Of a stretch of DNA of 64,000 nt, positions 26,468 to 35,362 are shown piece after piece. The translations under genes and the position numbers were made by a program. Numbering within the stretch: the first letter of the stretch is position 1; the number at the start of each line of letters is the position of its first letter. Origin of the DNA: Stappia indica (GTDB lineage Bacteria > Pseudomonadota > Alphaproteobacteria > Rhizobiales > Stappiaceae); the NCBI RefSeq assembly GCF_020177335.1, contig NZ_JAIVMG010000001.1, positions 186,001-250,000 of the forward strand, in the 5' to 3' direction. The notes below the pieces were generated by a model. The model was not told where the DNA came from and did not search any database. It saw only the letters and a program-made list of their open reading frames with translations.

Positions 26468-26854
26468 ATGAAAACCCTGCTTCTTCAGTTCTTCACCTGG
26501 TGGAACAGCGCCACCTGGGGTACCCGTTTCTTCACGTGGCGCAAGGGTGAATTCGTCGGTCAGGACGAGTTCGGCAATAGCTACTATCGCGAGCGCGGCG
26601 GCAAGAAGCGCTGGGTGATCTACAAGGATCTGGCCGAGGCCTCGATGATTCCCCCGGGCTGGCACGGCTGGATGCACCACCGTGTTGACACGCCGCCGAC
26701 CGAGGAGAGCTACACCGCGCGGGACTGGCAGGCGCCGCATCGTCCCAACATGACCGGCACGGCCGCTGCCTACCGCCCGAAGGGCTCGATCCTGGCGACG
26801 AGCAAGCGCCCCGAGGTGACCGGCGACTACGAAGCCTGGACGCCGGGCAACTGA
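26468..26854 (+). CDS. complex I accessory subunit NDUFA12 (B17.2) homologue
   Basis: 128 residues with WWNSATWGTRFFTWRKGEFVG, DEFGNSYYRER and GWHGWMHHRVDTPP, all typical of the NDUFA12 family found in mitochondria and alphaproteobacteria, where it joins the peripheral arm of NADH:ubiquinone oxidoreductase. The start at the Met of MKTLLLQFF fits the family; an upstream in-frame Met adds non-conserved sequence. Followed by a terminator. The nuo operon itself starts at 62814, 36 kb away. Confidence 0.93.
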   Translation: MKTLLLQFFTWWNSATWGTRFFTWRKGEFVGQDEFGNSYYRERGGKKRWVIYKDLAEASMIPPGWHGWMHHRVDTPPTEESYTARDWQAPHRPNMTGTAAAYRPKGSILATSKRPEVTGDYEAWTPGN

Positions 26855-26911
26855 GGCGCCTTGCGCCGTCCGGGAGGCGAGGGCTTCCCGCTCTGTGAGA
26901 ATTGGATGTAA

Positions 26912-26938
26912 GGCCCGCCGCAAGCGGGCCTTTCTTTT
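26912..26938 (+). terminator. intrinsic terminator after NDUFA12 gene
   Basis: GGCCCGC (26912-26918), loop CGCAA, GCGGGCC (26924-26930), then TTTCTTTTT. Confidence 0.85.
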
Positions 26939-26987
26939 TGGCCCGTGCGGTTTGGCGAAAAAGGTCGGCGCGCGCGGGGCGGGCATG

Positions 26988-27014
26988 AAAAAGGCCCGCT
27001 TGAGCGGGCCTTTT
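26988..27014. terminator. bidirectional terminator between NDUFA12 and hydrolase genes
   Basis: AAAAA-GGCCCGC (26993-26999), loop TTGA, GCGGGCC (27004-27010), then TTTT. Symmetric A and T runs allow use in both directions; it ends the leftward hydrolase gene. The stem is identical to that of the terminator 80 bases upstream. Confidence 0.8.
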
Positions 27015-27042
27015 ACGCGATCGGTGATGAGGGGCCTTTGGA

Positions 27043-27699
27043 TCAGGCGACTTCCGTCGTCACGCCGAGCCTGCGGTCCAGATAGGAGCCGCATTCCTCC
27101 ATCAAGGTGTCCATGTGGTTCTCGAAGAAGTGGTTGGCGCCGGGAATCGTCTTCTGATCGATGACGATTCCCTTCTGCGTCTTCAGCTTGTCGACGAGAT
27201 TCTGGACATCCTTGGGGGGCACGACCTTGTCCGCATCGCCATGGATGATCAGCCCGGAAGACGGGCAAGGGGCGAGGAAGGAGAAGTCGTGCAGGTTCGC
27301 CGGCGGCGCGGCGGAGATGAAGCCTTCCACCTCCGGGCGGCGCATCAGGAGCTGCATGCCGATCCAGGCGCCGAAGGAGAAGCCGGCGATCCAGCAGGCG
27401 CGCGCATCCGGGTGCACGCTCTGCACCCAGTCGAGCGCGGCGGCGGCATCCGACAATTCGCCCTGGCCGTGATCGAATGTGCCCTGACTGCGGCCGACGC
27501 CCCGGAAGTTGAAGCGCAGCACCGCGAAGCCGCGCTTCGCGAACATGTAGTAGAGCTGATAGACGATCTGGTTGTTCATCGTCCCGCCAAACTGCGGATG
27601 CAGATGCAGGATCAGGGCGATGGGCGCCGTTCGCGATTTCGCCGGCTGAAATCGGCCTTCGATCCGGCCGGCCGGACCATTGAAAATCACTTCAGGCAT
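27043..27699 (-). CDS. alpha/beta hydrolase
   Basis: 218 residues with LILHLHPQFGGTMNN at the oxyanion region, LRFNFRGVGRSQG, nucleophile elbow GFSFGAWIG, acid in IHGDADKVVPP and the catalytic His in PGANHFFENH. This is the widespread small alpha/beta hydrolase group of alphaproteobacteria, annotated variously as dienelactone-hydrolase-like or CocE-related; the natural substrate is unknown. Stand-alone, divergent from the suf leader. Confidence 0.9.
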   Translation of the reverse strand: MPEVIFNGPAGRIEGRFQPAKSRTAPIALILHLHPQFGGTMNNQIVYQLYYMFAKRGFAVLRFNFRGVGRSQGTFDHGQGELSDAAAALDWVQSVHPDARACWIAGFSFGAWIGMQLLMRRPEVEGFISAAPPANLHDFSFLAPCPSSGLIIHGDADKVVPPKDVQNLVDKLKTQKGIVIDQKTIPGANHFFENHMDTLMEECGSYLDRRLGVTTEVA

Positions 27700-27926
27700 G
27701 GACCACCTCGTGCATGGGGGTTAGCTTCCTTCTTATTCTCCGGCCCACCATGCGGAAGGCCGACATCTGTCCACGAAAACCAGTTTTGAAACTGAGCGTT
27801 AAGGCGAGGCCTTCATTGCTTGGTTGAGCGGGGAGTGTCGTGATGGGCCCATGCGTCGCGTTCTGCGCATAAGCAGTTTCGCGTAGGCTTGCCTTGACTC
27901 GTCCGCGCCCAGTTCATAGAACCTTC

Positions 27927-27943
27927 TTTAGAATCGTTCGAAA
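27927..27943. promoter_or_regulatory. candidate Irr box (iron control element)
   Basis: TTTAGAATCGTTCGAAA matches the Irr/ICE consensus TTTAGAAnnnTTCTAAA at all but one arm position. Irr, a Fur-family haem-sensing regulator of Rhizobiales and Rhodobacterales, controls iron and suf genes. The box lies about 200 bases before the first cysteine desulfurase gene of the suf operon. Confidence 0.6.
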
Positions 27944-27991
27944 CTCGGCGGCGCGATGCATTTGCTCGTCCCGTAAGGTTCCGTGGATCGC

Positions 27992-28049
27992 CCCATAAGA
28001 ATGGGTCTTCGTGATATATAGGGATGTCTTATCCCGATCTCCACGAAGA
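27992..28049 (+). promoter_or_regulatory. tandem inverted repeats in suf leader
   Basis: CCCAT/ATGGG (27992-28005), then TCTTCGTG (28006-28013) paired with CACGAAGA (28042-28049), whose loop contains GGGAT/ATCCC (28021-28035). Together they could fold into two adjacent stems, one nested, in the transcript, or mark protein sites in the DNA. Confidence 0.45.
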
Positions 28050-28143
28050 ATTGCAAGGATTGCATGGCGGAAAGGTGAGGCCGGGCCGCCTCGATCATCG
28101 GAATTGATGGTAGATAAAGGACGGGCAGGGGTCGGAACAGGTG

Positions 28144-29322
28144 ATGGCGGCGAAGACGGCGATCTATCTCGACTACAATGCAAGCGCGCCGATGCGTGCT
28201 TGCGTGGTCGATGCCGTTCGCGAGTTGCTTGCCGAGCGGGGCAATGCCTCTTCCGTGCATGGTCCCGGGCGGGTCGCCCGGGCGCGCATCGAGAGCGCCC
28301 GTGCGGCGGTTGGCCGGCTGGCCGGCATGCCTGCGCAACACGTTACCTTCACCTCCGGCGCTACCGAGGCAAACGTTACCGCGTTGTCTCCTGACTGGAA
28401 GCTGGACGGTGTGGAGCGCAGGTTCACCCGTCTTCTGGTCGGGGCGACCGAGCATCCATCCGTTACGTCGGGTGGCCGGTTCCCGGCAGAGGCGATCGAG
28501 ACGATCCCGGTGGATGCGTCTGGGCGTGTGGACGTTGGCGCATTGGCGCGGCGTCTCGCCTATCTCCAGGAAGATGGCGAACTTCCGCTTGTCAGCGTCA
28601 TGGCCGCCAATAACGAGACCGGCGTCTTGCAGCCGCTGGAGCGGATTGGTGAGGCGCTGGCGGGCAGCGACTGTCTCTTGCACGTGGATGCGGTGCAGGC
28701 CGCCGGGCGGATTTCGCTCGATATGACGGCCTGGGGCGCGGCGTCGATGGCGCTGTCGGCGCACAAGATCGGCGGGCCGCAGGGGGCGGGGGCGCTGGTG
28801 CTGCGCGATGAACAGACCGGTCCGCGACCGCTTCTGCGCGGCGGCGGGCAGGAAGGCTGGCGCCGGGCCGGTACGGAAAACACCCTTGCCATCGCCGGAT
28901 TTGGCGTTGCGGCGGATGCGGCGCTTGGCGAGCTTGACGCTTGCGACGAAATTACGCGTCTCCGGGATGGTCTGGAGCGGGGTCTTTGCCATATATGGAA
29001 CGACACGATCCGGTTTGGCGCGGATGTGGCGCGGCTGCCGAACACCTGTTGCTTCGCCGTGCCGGGTGTTGCCGCTGAAACGGCACTGATCGCCCTCGAC
29101 ATGGAGGGGATTGCGGTCTCTTCCGGGTCTGCCTGTTCCAGCGGCAAGGTGTCGGCATCGCCGGTGCTGCTGGCGATGGGGGTGCCCCGGGATCTGGCGC
29201 GCTGCGCGATCCGCATCAGCCTGGGGGCGGAGACCACGGCTGCGGAGATTGAAACGTTTCTCGCTGCCTGGCAGCGGATTTCCCGGCGGATCCGGGAGGC
29301 GGGCGCAGGTCGCGCCGCCTGA
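28144..29322 (+). CDS. cysteine desulfurase, IscS/NifS-like, first gene of the suf operon
   Basis: 392 residues, class V PLP aminotransferase fold. IYLDYNASAPMR at the N-terminus, HVDAVQAAGRI, the PLP-Lys in SAHKIGGPQG and the catalytic Cys loop SSGSACSSGK are all present; the last is the group I (IscS/NifS) form and differs from SufS. It liberates sulfur from cysteine for Fe-S assembly. ATG is chosen over an adjacent GTG for better spacing from GGAAC. It shares the operon with a second desulfurase (SufS). No iscR/rrf2 gene lies upstream. Confidence 0.92.
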   Translation: MAAKTAIYLDYNASAPMRACVVDAVRELLAERGNASSVHGPGRVARARIESARAAVGRLAGMPAQHVTFTSGATEANVTALSPDWKLDGVERRFTRLLVGATEHPSVTSGGRFPAEAIETIPVDASGRVDVGALARRLAYLQEDGELPLVSVMAANNETGVLQPLERIGEALAGSDCLLHVDAVQAAGRISLDMTAWGAASMALSAHKIGGPQGAGALVLRDEQTGPRPLLRGGGQEGWRRAGTENTLAIAGFGVAADAALGELDACDEITRLRDGLERGLCHIWNDTIRFGADVARLPNTCCFAVPGVAAETALIALDMEGIAVSSGSACSSGKVSASPVLLAMGVPRDLARCAIRISLGAETTAAEIETFLAAWQRISRRIREAGAGRAA

Positions 29323-29418
29323 TGGAGCCGCCACTTTCAATGGACGGGGCACCGATGGGCGTCCCGGACAAGGTGTGACAACCCGCGGTCCTTGACACCG
29401 CAGTGGATGGAGACACGA

Positions 29419-30891
29419 ATGCCTGCAGTTCAGGAGACGATCGACCGCGTCCGGTCGATCGACGTCGACCAGTACAAGTACGGTTTCTTCACCGACATTG
29501 AGTCCGACAAGGCGCCGAAAGGGCTGAACGAGGACATCATCCGCTTCATCTCGGCCAAGAAGGACGAGCCGGAATGGATGCTGGAATGGCGGCTGGATGC
29601 CTATCGTCGCTGGTTGACCATGACCGAGCCGACCTGGGCCCGGGTCGAGTATCCGCCCATCGACTTCAATGACATCTATTACTATTCCGCGCCGAAGACG
29701 GCCGCCGGTCCGAAGAGCCTCGACGAGGTCGATCCGGAGCTGCTGGAGACCTACGAGAAGCTGGGTATCCCGCTGCGCGAGCAGGAAATCCTCGCCGGTG
29801 TCGAGCCGAAGAACCGGGTCGCGGTGGATGCGGTGTTCGACAGCGTGTCGGTGGTCACGACCTTCAAGGAAGAGCTGAAGAAGGCCGGCGTCATCTTCTG
29901 CTCGATTTCCGAGGCGATGCGCGAGCATCCGGAGCTGGTGCGCAAGTACCTGGGCACGGTGGTTCCGGTCACGGACAATTTCTACGCGACGCTGAACTCG
30001 GCGGTCTTTACCGACGGCTCCTTCGTCTACGTGCCGGAGGGCGTGCGCTGCCCGATGGAGCTGTCCACCTACTTCCGCATCAACGAGCAGAACACCGGCC
30101 AGTTCGAGCGCACGCTGATCATCGCCGACAAGGGCGCCTATGTCTCCTATCTGGAAGGCTGCACGGCGCCGCAGCGCGACGAAAACCAGCTTCATGCGGC
30201 GGTGGTCGAGCTGATCGCGCTGGATGACGCGGAGATCAAGTACTCGACGGTGCAGAACTGGTACCCCGGTGATTCCGAGGGCAAGGGCGGCATCTACAAC
30301 TTCGTCACCAAGCGCGGCGATTGCCGGGGCAAGAACTCCAAGATCTCCTGGACCCAGGTGGAAACCGGGTCGGCGATCACCTGGAAGTACCCGTCCTGCA
30401 TCCTGCGCGGCGACAATTCGCGCGGTGAGTTCTACTCGATTGCCGTGTCGAACGGCTGCCAGCAGATCGACAGCGGCACCAAGATGATGCATCTGGGCAA
30501 GAACACCTCCAGCCGCATCATCTCCAAGGGCATTTCCGCCGGACGCTCGCAGAACACCTATCGTGGGCTGGTATCCGCCCATCGCAAGGCATCGAACGCG
30601 CGCAACTTCACCCAGTGCGACAGCCTGCTGATCGGGCAGGACTGCGGTGCGCATACGGTGCCCTACATCGAATCGAAGAACGCGACAGCGGTGTTCGAGC
30701 ACGAGGCGACCACCTCGAAGATCTCCGACGATCAGATGTTCTATTGCCAGCAGCGCGGTCTGTCCGGCGAGGAGGCGGTTGCCCTGATCGTCAACGGCTT
30801 CGTCAAGGATGTGATCCAGCAGCTTCCGATGGAGTTTGCCGTCGAGGCCCAGAAGCTGATCTCGATCTCGCTCGAGGGGTCGGTGGGCTAA
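29419..30891 (+). CDS. sufB: Fe-S cluster assembly scaffold SufB
   Basis: 490 residues with the SufB core: [75 protein letters not shown] and the C-terminal [21 protein letters not shown]. SufB joins SufC and SufD in the SufBC2D scaffold where clusters are built. The start follows GGAGAC. It is 97 bases after the desulfurase gene, the widest gap in the operon. Confidence 0.97.
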   Translation: MPAVQETIDRVRSIDVDQYKYGFFTDIESDKAPKGLNEDIIRFISAKKDEPEWMLEWRLDAYRRWLTMTEPTWARVEYPPIDFNDIYYYSAPKTAAGPKSLDEVDPELLETYEKLGIPLREQEILAGVEPKNRVAVDAVFDSVSVVTTFKEELKKAGVIFCSISEAMREHPELVRKYLGTVVPVTDNFYATLNSAVFTDGSFVYVPEGVRCPMELSTYFRINEQNTGQFERTLIIADKGAYVSYLEGCTAPQRDENQLHAAVVELIALDDAEIKYSTVQNWYPGDSEGKGGIYNFVTKRGDCRGKNSKISWTQVETGSAITWKYPSCILRGDNSRGEFYSIAVSNGCQQIDSGTKMMHLGKNTSSRIISKGISAGRSQNTYRGLVSAHRKASNARNFTQCDSLLIGQDCGAHTVPYIESKNATAVFEHEATTSKISDDQMFYCQQRGLSGEEAVALIVNGFVKDVIQQLPMEFAVEAQKLISISLEGSVG

Positions 30892-30937
30892 GCCCGCCGC
30901 ACCGCCTGTTCGACACCCAAATCACGGAACTGACCCA

Positions 30938-31693
30938 ATGCTTGAAATCAAGAACCTGCACGCCCGCATCGCCGACGATGGCGCCGAGATCCTGCGCGGC
31001 ATCGACCTGACCGTGAAGCCGGGCGAGGTCCATGCGATCATGGGCCCGAATGGCTCTGGCAAATCGACCCTCTCCTACATCCTTGCCGGCAAGGAAGACT
31101 ATGAGGTCACCGAGGGCGACATCCTGTTCAACGGCGAGAGCATCCTTGAGATGGCGCCGGAAGAGCGGGCGAGCGCCGGCGTGTTCCTTGCGTTCCAGTA
31201 CCCGATCGAGATTCCGGGCGTCGCCACCATGACGTTCCTGAAGACGGCGATGAATGCACAGCGCAAGGCGCGGGGCGAGGAAGAGCTGTCGACGCCGGAA
31301 TTCATGCGCCGCGTGAAGGACAAGGCCGGCGAGCTGCAGGTCACCATGGACATGCTGAAGCGCCCGCTCAATGTCGGCTTCTCCGGCGGCGAGAAGAAGC
31401 GTGCGGAAATCCTGCAGATGGCGCTGCTGGAACCGTCCCTTTGCGTGCTCGACGAGACCGACTCCGGCCTCGATATCGATGCGTTGCGGGTGGTTGCCGA
31501 CGGGGTCAACAAGCTGCGGAGCCCGGAGCGCTCCTCCATCGTCATCACCCACTACCAGCGGCTGCTCGATCATATCGTGCCGGACGTGGTGCATGTCCTG
31601 TCCAAGGGCCGCATCGTCAAGACCGGTGGCAAGGAGCTGGCGCTTGAGCTGGAGAAGAACGGCTACGCCGAGTTCGTCGGCGCCGCGGCGTGA
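30938..31693 (+). CDS. sufC: Fe-S assembly ATPase SufC
   Basis: 251 residues, ABC-type ATPase: Walker A GPNGSGKST, signature FSGGEKKRAEILQ, Walker B CVLDETDSGLD and the H-loop His in VITHYQRLL. The sequence LAFQYPIEIPGV is typical of SufC. It powers conformational change of the SufBCD complex and is not a transporter subunit. Confidence 0.97.
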   Translation: MLEIKNLHARIADDGAEILRGIDLTVKPGEVHAIMGPNGSGKSTLSYILAGKEDYEVTEGDILFNGESILEMAPEERASAGVFLAFQYPIEIPGVATMTFLKTAMNAQRKARGEEELSTPEFMRRVKDKAGELQVTMDMLKRPLNVGFSGGEKKRAEILQMALLEPSLCVLDETDSGLDIDALRVVADGVNKLRSPERSSIVITHYQRLLDHIVPDVVHVLSKGRIVKTGGKELALELEKNGYAEFVGAAA

Positions 31694-31710
31694 CAGCGGG
31701 GAATGATGCG

Positions 31711-33039
31711 ATGAACATGGAACCGCGCGGCATGGAGACCCATGCCGAAACCGAAATTGCCGAGTTGTTCGACAAGCTGCACCAGGATCTTCCCGGCGCC
31801 ACTGACGTGTCCCGCTCCCGCGAGGCGGCCTTTGCCGCCTTCCGCCAGAACGGGTTGCCGCATCGCCGGGTCGAGGACTGGAAGTACTCCGATCTGCGCA
31901 ACCGGCTGAAGTCCGTCCCCGGGTTTGCCGCACGGCGCGATGACACGGCGGCTGCCGCCATCCTCGCTGCTGCCGGCGATGTTTACGGCGCCGTTGACCG
32001 GTATCGGCTGGTGATTGTCGATGGTCAGTTTCACGCCGGTCTGTCGGACCTGACGGCATTGGCCGCCGAGGGAGCGGTCGTTCGTCCGCTGGCCGAGGCC
32101 CTGGCCGACGAGGGCGCCGAGCTTTTCGAGGTGCCGGAGATTGCCGCCGACAATGCGGCGGTTGGCCTCAACGCAATCTTCTGTGCCGATGGCCTGGTGC
32201 TGACGATCGCGGACAAGGCTCGCCTGTCGAAGCCGGTGGAAATCGTTCACGCACTGTCGGGCGATGCGCCTGTGAGCACGGCGGAACGGGTCGTGGTCAA
32301 GGCCGGCGCCGGTAGCGAGGTCACTCTTCTGGAGACCTTCGTCGGCGGAACCGAGGGCAGTTTTGCCAATTCTGTGAGTGACTTCCGGGTTGCCTCCGGC
32401 GCGAAACTGGTGGCGGCGCGGCTGCAGACCGAAGCGGCCGGCACGACCCATGTGGGCACGGCATTGGTGACCCAGGCCGAAGACAGCGCGGTCAAGCTGA
32501 TCGGTGCCGGGATCGGTGCCGGATTTGCCCGGCATCAGTCCTTCGTCCGCTTCGCCGGCGAAAACGCGCGGGCGGATCTTCTGGGCATCACCATGGTGCG
32601 CGGTGGCCAGCATGTGGACCAGACCCTCGTCGTCGATCATGCGGTGCCCCATTGCGACAGCCGTGAGCTGTTCAAGACCGTGGTCGATGACGACGCCAAG
32701 GGTGTGTTCCAGGGCAAGATCATCGTTCGCCCGCATGCGCAGAAGACCGATGGCCAGATGATGACCCAGTCGCTGCTCCTGTCGGAGCATGCGGATATGG
32801 CGCTGAAGCCGGAGCTGGAGATCTTCGCCGACGACGTGCAGTGCGCTCATGGCGCGACCAGCGGCCAGATCGACGAGGATCTTCTGTTCTACCTGCGGGC
32901 GCGCGGCATTCCGGAAGCGGAAGCCCGGACCCTGCTGGTGCTCGCCTTCCTGTCGGAAGCGGTGGAGGAGATCGGCGACGAAGTGGTCGTCGAGGCATTC
33001 GAGGAGCGGATTCGCAGCTGGCTGTCCGCAAAGGAGTAG
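31711..33039 (+). CDS. sufD: Fe-S assembly protein SufD
   Basis: 442 residues with GLPHRRVEDWKYSDLRNRL at the N-terminus and the SufB/D beta-helix motifs (VDQTLVVDHAVPHCDSRELFKTVVDD, GKIIVRPHAQKTDGQMMTQSLLLS, CAHGATSGQIDEDLLFYLRARGI). It forms the scaffold with SufB and SufC. Start at the Met after GGGGAATG; a GTG overlapping the sufC stop would add seven residues. Confidence 0.95.
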   Translation: MNMEPRGMETHAETEIAELFDKLHQDLPGATDVSRSREAAFAAFRQNGLPHRRVEDWKYSDLRNRLKSVPGFAARRDDTAAAAILAAAGDVYGAVDRYRLVIVDGQFHAGLSDLTALAAEGAVVRPLAEALADEGAELFEVPEIAADNAAVGLNAIFCADGLVLTIADKARLSKPVEIVHALSGDAPVSTAERVVVKAGAGSEVTLLETFVGGTEGSFANSVSDFRVASGAKLVAARLQTEAAGTTHVGTALVTQAEDSAVKLIGAGIGAGFARHQSFVRFAGENARADLLGITMVRGGQHVDQTLVVDHAVPHCDSRELFKTVVDDDAKGVFQGKIIVRPHAQKTDGQMMTQSLLLSEHADMALKPELEIFADDVQCAHGATSGQIDEDLLFYLRARGIPEAEARTLLVLAFLSEAVEEIGDEVVVEAFEERIRSWLSAKE

Positions 33040-33042
33040 AGC

Positions 33043-34299
33043 ATGGCGATCATCGCGAATTCCGGCCAGGCGGCGGACGCGGCCTATGACGTGATGGCGG
33101 TGCGGCGGGATTTCCCGATCCTGTCGCGCGAGGTCTACGGCAAGCCGCTCGTCTATCTCGACAATGGCGCCTCCGCCCAGAAACCGCAGGCGGTGATCGA
33201 TGCGGTGTCGAATGCTTATTCGAACGAATACTCCAACGTTCATCGCGGGTTGCACTATCTGTCCAATCTGGCGACGGAGAAGTTCGAGGCGGCGCGCGAG
33301 ACCGTGCGCCGCTTCCTGAACGCGCCGTCGGTCGATGAGGTGATCTTCACCCGCTCGACCACGGAAGCGATCAATCTGGTCGCGGACAGTTTCGGCGCGG
33401 ACAACATCGGCGAAGGCGACGAGATCGTCCTGTCGATCATGGAGCATCACTCCAATATCGTGCCCTGGCATTTTCTGCGGGAACGCAAGGGCGCGAAGCT
33501 GCGCTGGGTCTATGTGCGCGAGGACGGCTCGTTCGATCTGGACGCCTTTGCCGAAGCGCTCACCGACCGCACCAAGCTGGTCGCCATCACACAGATGTCG
33601 AACGTGCTGGGCACGGTGGTGCCGATCAAGGAAGTCTGTGCGCTGGCGCACGAGCGCGGCATTCCCGTGCTGGTGGATGGCAGCCAGTCGGCGGTGCACA
33701 TGCCCGTCGATGTGCAGGATCTCGGCTGCGATTTCTTCGTCTTCACCGGCCACAAGGTGTATGGGCCGACCGGCATCGGCGCGCTCTGGGGGCGCAAGGA
33801 ATTGCTGGAGGCGATGCGCCCGTTCAACGGCGGCGGCGAGATGATCGAGGACGTGAGCGAGGACCGGGTGACCTACAATCACCCGCCGCATCGCTTCGAG
33901 GCGGGCACTCCGCCCATCGTTCAGGCGATCGGACTGGCGGCGGCGCTCGACTATATGGATGGCATCGGCCGTGACCGCATCGCCGCGCATGAGGCGCGGT
34001 TGAGCGCCTATGCTCATGAGCGGCTGAAGCAGATCAACTCGATCCGCATCTTCGGCGAGGCGCCGGGCAAGGGAGCTATCGTCTCCTTCGAGATGCGCGG
34101 CGTGCACGCCCATGACGTGTCGATGGTGATCGACCGGGAAGGCGTGGCGGTGCGGGCCGGAACCCATTGCGCCCAGCCGCTGCTCGCGCGCTATGGCGTC
34201 ACCTCCACCTGCCGGGCGAGCTTCGGCCTCTATAACACGGTGGAGGAAATCGACCGGCTGGTCGAGGCTCTGCAAAAGGCACATGACTTCTTCGCGTGA
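33043..34299 (+). CDS. sufS: cysteine desulfurase SufS
   Basis: 418 residues. PLP-Lys in FVFTGHKVYGPTG, LYLDNGASAQKP-type N-terminus (VYLDNGASAQKPQAVIDAV), NVHRGLHYLS, and catalytic Cys in RAGTHCAQPLL, the group II form that needs an activator such as SufE or SufU. No sufE/sufU is seen in the window. It starts three bases after sufD. Confidence 0.96.
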   Translation: MAIIANSGQAADAAYDVMAVRRDFPILSREVYGKPLVYLDNGASAQKPQAVIDAVSNAYSNEYSNVHRGLHYLSNLATEKFEAARETVRRFLNAPSVDEVIFTRSTTEAINLVADSFGADNIGEGDEIVLSIMEHHSNIVPWHFLRERKGAKLRWVYVREDGSFDLDAFAEALTDRTKLVAITQMSNVLGTVVPIKEVCALAHERGIPVLVDGSQSAVHMPVDVQDLGCDFFVFTGHKVYGPTGIGALWGRKELLEAMRPFNGGGEMIEDVSEDRVTYNHPPHRFEAGTPPIVQAIGLAAALDYMDGIGRDRIAAHEARLSAYAHERLKQINSIRIFGEAPGKGAIVSFEMRGVHAHDVSMVIDREGVAVRAGTHCAQPLLARYGVTSTCRASFGLYNTVEEIDRLVEALQKAHDFFA

Positions 34300-34306
34300 G
34301 GGCAGA

Positions 34307-34696
34307 ATGAGCGACAACATGACGGCCGGCGCGGACAGCGACCGGCAGGCGGAAATCGCGGCAAAGGGAAGCGCGTTTTCCGCCGACGAGTTGCAGCAGA
34401 TCACCGAGGACATCGTCGGCGCGTTGAAGACGGTCTACGATCCGGAGATCCCTTGCGACATCTACGAGCTGGGCCTGATCTACAAGGTCGACATCGAGGA
34501 TGACCGCTCGGTGGAGATCGACATGACGCTGACCGCGCCGGGCTGTCCGGTGGCCGGCGAAATGCCGGGTTGGGTGGCGGACGCGGTGGGCGCGGTCGCT
34601 GGCGTCGGACCGGTCAATGTGACGATGGTGTTCGATCCGCCCTGGACCCCGGAGCGCATGTCGGAAGAGGCCAAGGTCGCGCTCAACTGGTACTGA
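34307..34696 (+). CDS. sufT: SUF system protein SufT (MIP18/DUF59)
   Basis: 129 residues with the DUF59 core VYDPEIPCDIYELGLIYKVDI and TAPGCPVAGEMPGWV, which holds the conserved Cys. SufT/MIP18 proteins help mature or deliver Fe-S clusters. It follows sufS by seven bases; the ATG of MSDNMT fits the family, as the longer frame overlaps sufS. Confidence 0.92.
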   Translation: MSDNMTAGADSDRQAEIAAKGSAFSADELQQITEDIVGALKTVYDPEIPCDIYELGLIYKVDIEDDRSVEIDMTLTAPGCPVAGEMPGWVADAVGAVAGVGPVNVTMVFDPPWTPERMSEEAKVALNWY

Positions 34697-34813
34697 TCGG
34701 CGCCTCATCCTATATTCTAAAGTGACGCGGAGCCGCGCGGGTTTCTTCCATCTGCCAGGTGCAGTGGGGCCCGTGCGGCGTTTCCGACCAATCAAGTGCG
34801 GGAATTCAGAGCC

Positions 34814-35203
34814 ATGGCTTCCAGGTTTCAGGTGCTGACATTGACCGACGCAGCCGCGGAGCGGGTGCGCGAAATTGTCGAGAATGCCGACAAGCCGGTG
34901 CTCGGGCTGCGTGTCGGCATCAAAAAAGGCGGCTGCGCCGGCATGGAATACGACATGAGCCTGGTGGAAGAAGCGCGCCCCGGCGATGACGTGATCGACG
35001 ACAAGGGCGTCAAGATTTTCGTAGACCCGTCGGCCGTTCTGTTCCTGCTGGGCACCGAGATGGATCATGAGGTGACGAAGTTTCGTTCAGGCTTCGTATT
35101 CCGCAATCCCAACGAGGTCTCCGCCTGCGGCTGTGGCGAATCCGTTTCGCTGAAGCCCGCCAGCGCCGAAGAGTTGGCCGATGTGAGTTCCCAGCAAAGG
35201 TAA
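34814..35203 (+). CDS. sufA: A-type Fe-S carrier SufA/IscA
   Basis: 129 residues, HesB/IscA family: LTDAAAERVREIV, GIKKGGCAGMEYDM and the C-terminal CGCGESV, giving the three conserved Cys. It accepts clusters from the SufBCD scaffold. The preceding 117 bases hold no gene. Ends the suf operon. Confidence 0.92.
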   Translation: MASRFQVLTLTDAAAERVREIVENADKPVLGLRVGIKKGGCAGMEYDMSLVEEARPGDDVIDDKGVKIFVDPSAVLFLLGTEMDHEVTKFRSGFVFRNPNEVSACGCGESVSLKPASAEELADVSSQQR

Positions 35204-35362
35204 GCAAGCGGCGGCCGACTGCAACCGGTCGCGCAAGGTGGCGACACGGCGCATTGCCTTCGAACATTGCCTTCCGCTCGTCAGGGAAATCGTCGCGGAA
35301 ACTCCACGCATGAATTTTCGTCGATGGCTGCAACCGGGAGACGCCTCTCCCGGGGGCGGCTT

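Larger units (their letters stand above)
27700..28143. other. regulatory leader of the suf operon
   Basis: About 440 bases without a gene. It holds an Irr-type box (27927-27943) and three consecutive inverted repeats (27992-28049), listed separately. Confidence 0.5.

Noticed and set aside
27928-30702. A 924-codon minus-strand frame opposite the first desulfurase and sufB
   Set aside because: Same shadow pattern; the plus-strand genes have all catalytic motifs.
31663-34413. A 916-codon minus-strand frame opposite the suf genes
   Set aside because: Antisense shadow of sufD/sufS; the translation is rich in His, Arg and Gln, with no recognisable motifs.
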